This document shows, in pieces, positions 4,258 through 6,173 of a stretch of DNA of 6,173 nt. The stretch spans positions 1 to 6,173 of the forward strand of contig MVQW01000302.1 in the NCBI GenBank assembly GCA_002067265.1, given 5' to 3'. The DNA comes from Methanomethylovorans sp. PtaU1.Bin073 (GTDB lineage: Archaea; Halobacteriota; Methanosarcinia; Methanosarcinales; Methanosarcinaceae). The notes beneath the pieces are model-generated. The model saw only the letters and a list, made by a program, of their open reading frames with translations, ran no database searches and was not told the DNA's origin. Both the position numbers and the translations under genes were made by a program. Positions within the stretch are counted from its first letter, which is position 1; the number at the start of each line of letters is the position of its first letter.

Positions 4258-5967
4258 ATGACATTAACTGATGAAGATAAACAGATCATTGAGAAATACG
4301 CGCTTCAAAATGCTGTAAAGTATGGAAAAGCCCCGCAGCTTGCGGCTGTGATGGGCAAGGTGATGGGAGAATGCGCCCATCTTAGAGCCAGTGCGAAGGA
4401 AGTATCGCCTATCATACAGGAGATCCTTGAAAGAGTATCAAAAGAAACTCCGGAACAGTGGCAAGAAAGGCTTGAGGCTCTTGCACCTGAGCTTATTGAA
4501 GACATGTGTACAAAAAAGGAGCCTGTAAAGGGTTTAAAACCACTTGAGGGTGCTGAATGTGGAAAAGTCGTCATGCGTTTTGCACCGAATCCAAACGGTC
4601 CTCCTACCCTGGGCAGCACCCGTGGGATAGTGGTTAACTCCGAGTACGTGAAAATGTATGAAGGTAAACTCATAATCAGATTCGATGACACAGACCCGCA
4701 GACCAAGCGACCTATGCTTGAAGCGTACGACTGGTACCTCGATGACTGCAAGTGGCTGGGAGCTATACCCGACCAGGTGGTCATTGCATCTGATAGGATA
4801 CCTCTTTATTATGAGTATGCTCGCCAGCTCATTGAACAGGGCAATGCATACGTGTGTTTCTGTAGCAGCGAGGAATTCAAGAACCTCAAAGACATCAGTG
4901 AACCCTGTCCTCACAGAGATGCAAGCCCGCAGGAGAACCTTATGCACTGGGACAAGATGCTGGCCGGGGAATATGAAGCAAAGGATGCTGTGCTGCGTCT
5001 GAAAACAGACATCAAGCACAAAGACCCTGCTATAAGAGATTATGGAATATTCCGAATTGTTAAGCAGTCCCACCCACGTCCTGAAGTTGATGAAAAGTAT
5101 GTGGTATGGCCTCTGTTGGACTTTGAGGGAGCCATTGAGGACCATGAGCTAGGTACCACCCATATCATACGGGGCAAGGACCTGATGGACAGTGAAAAAC
5201 GCCAGACTTACATCTACAAATACCTGGGCTGGGAATATCCAAAAACCATGCACTGGGGCAGAGTAAAGATGCATGAGTTCGGTAAGTTCAGTACCAGTAC
5301 CTTGCGCCGTGCTATCGAGGAAGGGGAATACTCCGGCTGGGATGATCCACGCCTTCCAACCCTGAGGGCTATGCGCAGAAGAGGAATATTGCCACAAGCT
5401 ATCCGCAAGTTCATGATAGAGATGGGAGTAGGTGAAACTGATGTGAGCATCAGCATGGATACGCTGTACGCTGAGAACAGAAAGATAATAGACCCTCTCG
5501 CTAGCAGGTACTTCTTTGTATGGAACCCGGTAGAACTTACAATCACAGGTGCACAGCCCCGCACAGCCAAACCCCAAAAACACCCCACAGAGAACAAGGG
5601 ACACCGCAGCATTGATGTTGCAGATAAAGTGCTGGTATGCAAAGATGATGTGGACCAGCTTCAGGTAGGTTCACGCATCCGCCTGAAAGACCTGTATAAC
5701 TTGGAGATCACTTCAATTTCTCCGCTTCAGGCCAAATACATAGGTGATGATGTTGCGAATCTGAAAAAGGACCGCATGAAGATCATCCACTGGGCACCTA
5801 TTGACGGCATCCCTGTCAAAGTGTTGTCACCTGATGGTGAGTTCAGGGGCATTGGAGAAAAATTGATCTCAACCGAATTGGACAAGGTCGTGCAGTTTGA
5901 AAGGTTCGGCTTCTGCAGAATCGATTCTGTAGGCTCAGAAATCGTGGCTTACTTTACACATAAGTAA
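4258..5967 (+). CDS. gltX: Glutamyl-tRNA synthetase, archaeal type
   Basis: A 569-residue class I aminoacyl-tRNA synthetase that charges tRNA with glutamate in the cytoplasm. In archaea this enzyme generally also supplies Glu-tRNA(Gln) to the GatDE amidotransferase. Residues 1-100 are the helical N-terminal extension typical of archaeal members. The Rossmann catalytic domain runs from about 103: R-F-A-P-N-P-N-G at 107-114 and R-F-D-D-T-D-P at 141-147. C200, C202, C217 and H219 (C-x-C ... C-x-H) may bind zinc. T-H-I-I-R-G-K-D-L is at 301-309 and W-D-D-P-R-L-P-T-L-R at 361-370. Beta-barrel anticodon-binding domains cover about 400-569. Odd points: the HIGH motif is T117-L-G-S120, with both histidines replaced, and the KMSKS equivalent is K343-F-S-T-S. 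I recall similar variants in Methanosarcina, so this is probably a clade trait rather than decay; the frame is intact throughout. A GGGAG precedes the ATG by 7 nt. Confidence 0.95.
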   Translation: MTLTDEDKQIIEKYALQNAVKYGKAPQLAAVMGKVMGECAHLRASAKEVSPIIQEILERVSKETPEQWQERLEALAPELIEDMCTKKEPVKGLKPLEGAECGKVVMRFAPNPNGPPTLGSTRGIVVNSEYVKMYEGKLIIRFDDTDPQTKRPMLEAYDWYLDDCKWLGAIPDQVVIASDRIPLYYEYARQLIEQGNAYVCFCSSEEFKNLKDISEPCPHRDASPQENLMHWDKMLAGEYEAKDAVLRLKTDIKHKDPAIRDYGIFRIVKQSHPRPEVDEKYVVWPLLDFEGAIEDHELGTTHIIRGKDLMDSEKRQTYIYKYLGWEYPKTMHWGRVKMHEFGKFSTSTLRRAIEEGEYSGWDDPRLPTLRAMRRRGILPQAIRKFMIEMGVGETDVSISMDTLYAENRKIIDPLASRYFFVWNPVELTITGAQPRTAKPQKHPTENKGHRSIDVADKVLVCKDDVDQLQVGSRIRLKDLYNLEITSISPLQAKYIGDDVANLKKDRMKIIHWAPIDGIPVKVLSPDGEFRGIGEKLISTELDKVVQFERFGFCRIDSVGSEIVAYFTHK

Positions 5968-5972
5968 ATTTG

Positions 5973-6025
5973 AAGGAGGAAAAAGCCTCCTTATTTTCTT
6001 TTTTCGTTTATTTTCTCGTTTTTCT
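5973..6025 (+). terminator. Terminator of gltX
   Basis: A 7-bp perfect stem (AAGGAGG / CCTCCTT, 5973-5979 with 5986-5992) closes a 6-nt AAAAAG loop 5 nt after the gltX stop. A long T-rich tract follows at 5991-6028 (TTATTTTCTTTTTT, then further runs). Hairpin plus T-run is a textbook intrinsic terminator. The 5' arm resembles a Shine-Dalgarno, but no ATG, GTG or TTG start follows at a useful distance. Confidence 0.75.
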
Positions 6026-6173
6026 TTGTATACAGTTTTTAAAATGTGCTGTTTGTCGTCTATATACAACAAAATTTGCATATTTTATCGACTATAATGG
6101 CAGTGTATCTAAAATGCTGTAAAATATGATAGTCCTGTACCTAATTAGAATTTGCTATAACTAGGAAGGTACA
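6026..6173. other. Non-coding AT-rich tail with a 9-bp inverted repeat; probable upstream region of the next gene
   Basis: I see no credible reading frame here. CATATTTTA (6079-6087) and TAAAATATG (6120-6128) are exact reverse complements 32 bp apart. Between them ACTATAAT (6091-6098) could serve as a TATA box for a plus-strand gene starting beyond the window. AGGAAGGT (6163-6170) near the edge could be part of a ribosome binding site. All of this is tentative because the next gene is not visible. Confidence 0.3.

Noticed and set aside
4534..5145. 203-codon minus-strand open frame inside gltX
   Set aside because: It is antisense to a highly conserved synthetase region, its translation has no recognisable domain, and it has no supporting signals.
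5149..5642. Two overlapping minus-strand open frames inside the 3' half of gltX
   Set aside because: They are antisense shadows with improbable Cys- and Ser-rich translations and no ribosome binding site.
5973..5979. AAGGAGG as a ribosome binding site after gltX
   Set aside because: It is the 5' arm of the terminator hairpin and no start codon follows at a suitable distance.

Overview
The window looks like chromosomal DNA of a methanogenic archaeon, most likely from the Methanosarcinales (Methanosarcina, Methanolobus or Methanococcoides relatives). The main evidence is a full-length archaeal-type glutamyl-tRNA synthetase of 569 residues with the non-catalytic N-terminal extension of about 100 residues. 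AT-rich intergenic DNA, TATA-like boxes about 26 nt upstream of inferred starts, GAGGTG-type ribosome binding sites and T-run terminators fit an archaeon. The genus is inference; no rRNA or other marker is present.

The left half (1-2932) holds cell-envelope genes. The window opens inside a plus-strand gene whose product ends in a single C-terminal membrane helix. It converges, across a short hairpin terminator, on a minus-strand gene for a secreted or membrane-anchored protein with three nearly identical cupredoxin-like domains. That protein contains no cysteine and no histidine, so it cannot bind copper in the usual way. Its upstream region carries a perfect 9-bp inverted repeat flanking a TATA-like box, arranged like an archaeal operator. 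Upstream of this gene, on the same strand, is a polytopic membrane protein (resembling the archaeal DUF7544 type) with a Gly/Ser/Tyr/Asn-rich loop. It probably has its own leaderless promoter and a hairpin plus T-run terminator.

The right half (3067-5967) is on the plus strand and divergent from the membrane protein. A fumarylacetoacetate hydrolase (FAH) family enzyme with intact metal-ligand motifs is followed, with stop and start sharing one base (TGATG), by a 99-residue winged helix-turn-helix protein, so the two are probably translationally coupled. After a 157-bp gap comes gltX, ending in a strong hairpin plus T-rich terminator. The HIGH and KMSKS signatures of this GltX are strongly altered while its surroundings are conserved.

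The last 150 bases are non-coding and AT-rich and probably contain regulatory DNA for a gene beyond the window. No mobile element, CRISPR array, tRNA or rRNA was seen. The observations most worth following are the metal-less triple cupredoxin-like protein with its operator-like repeat, the coupled FAH/winged-helix pair, and the GltX signature variants.
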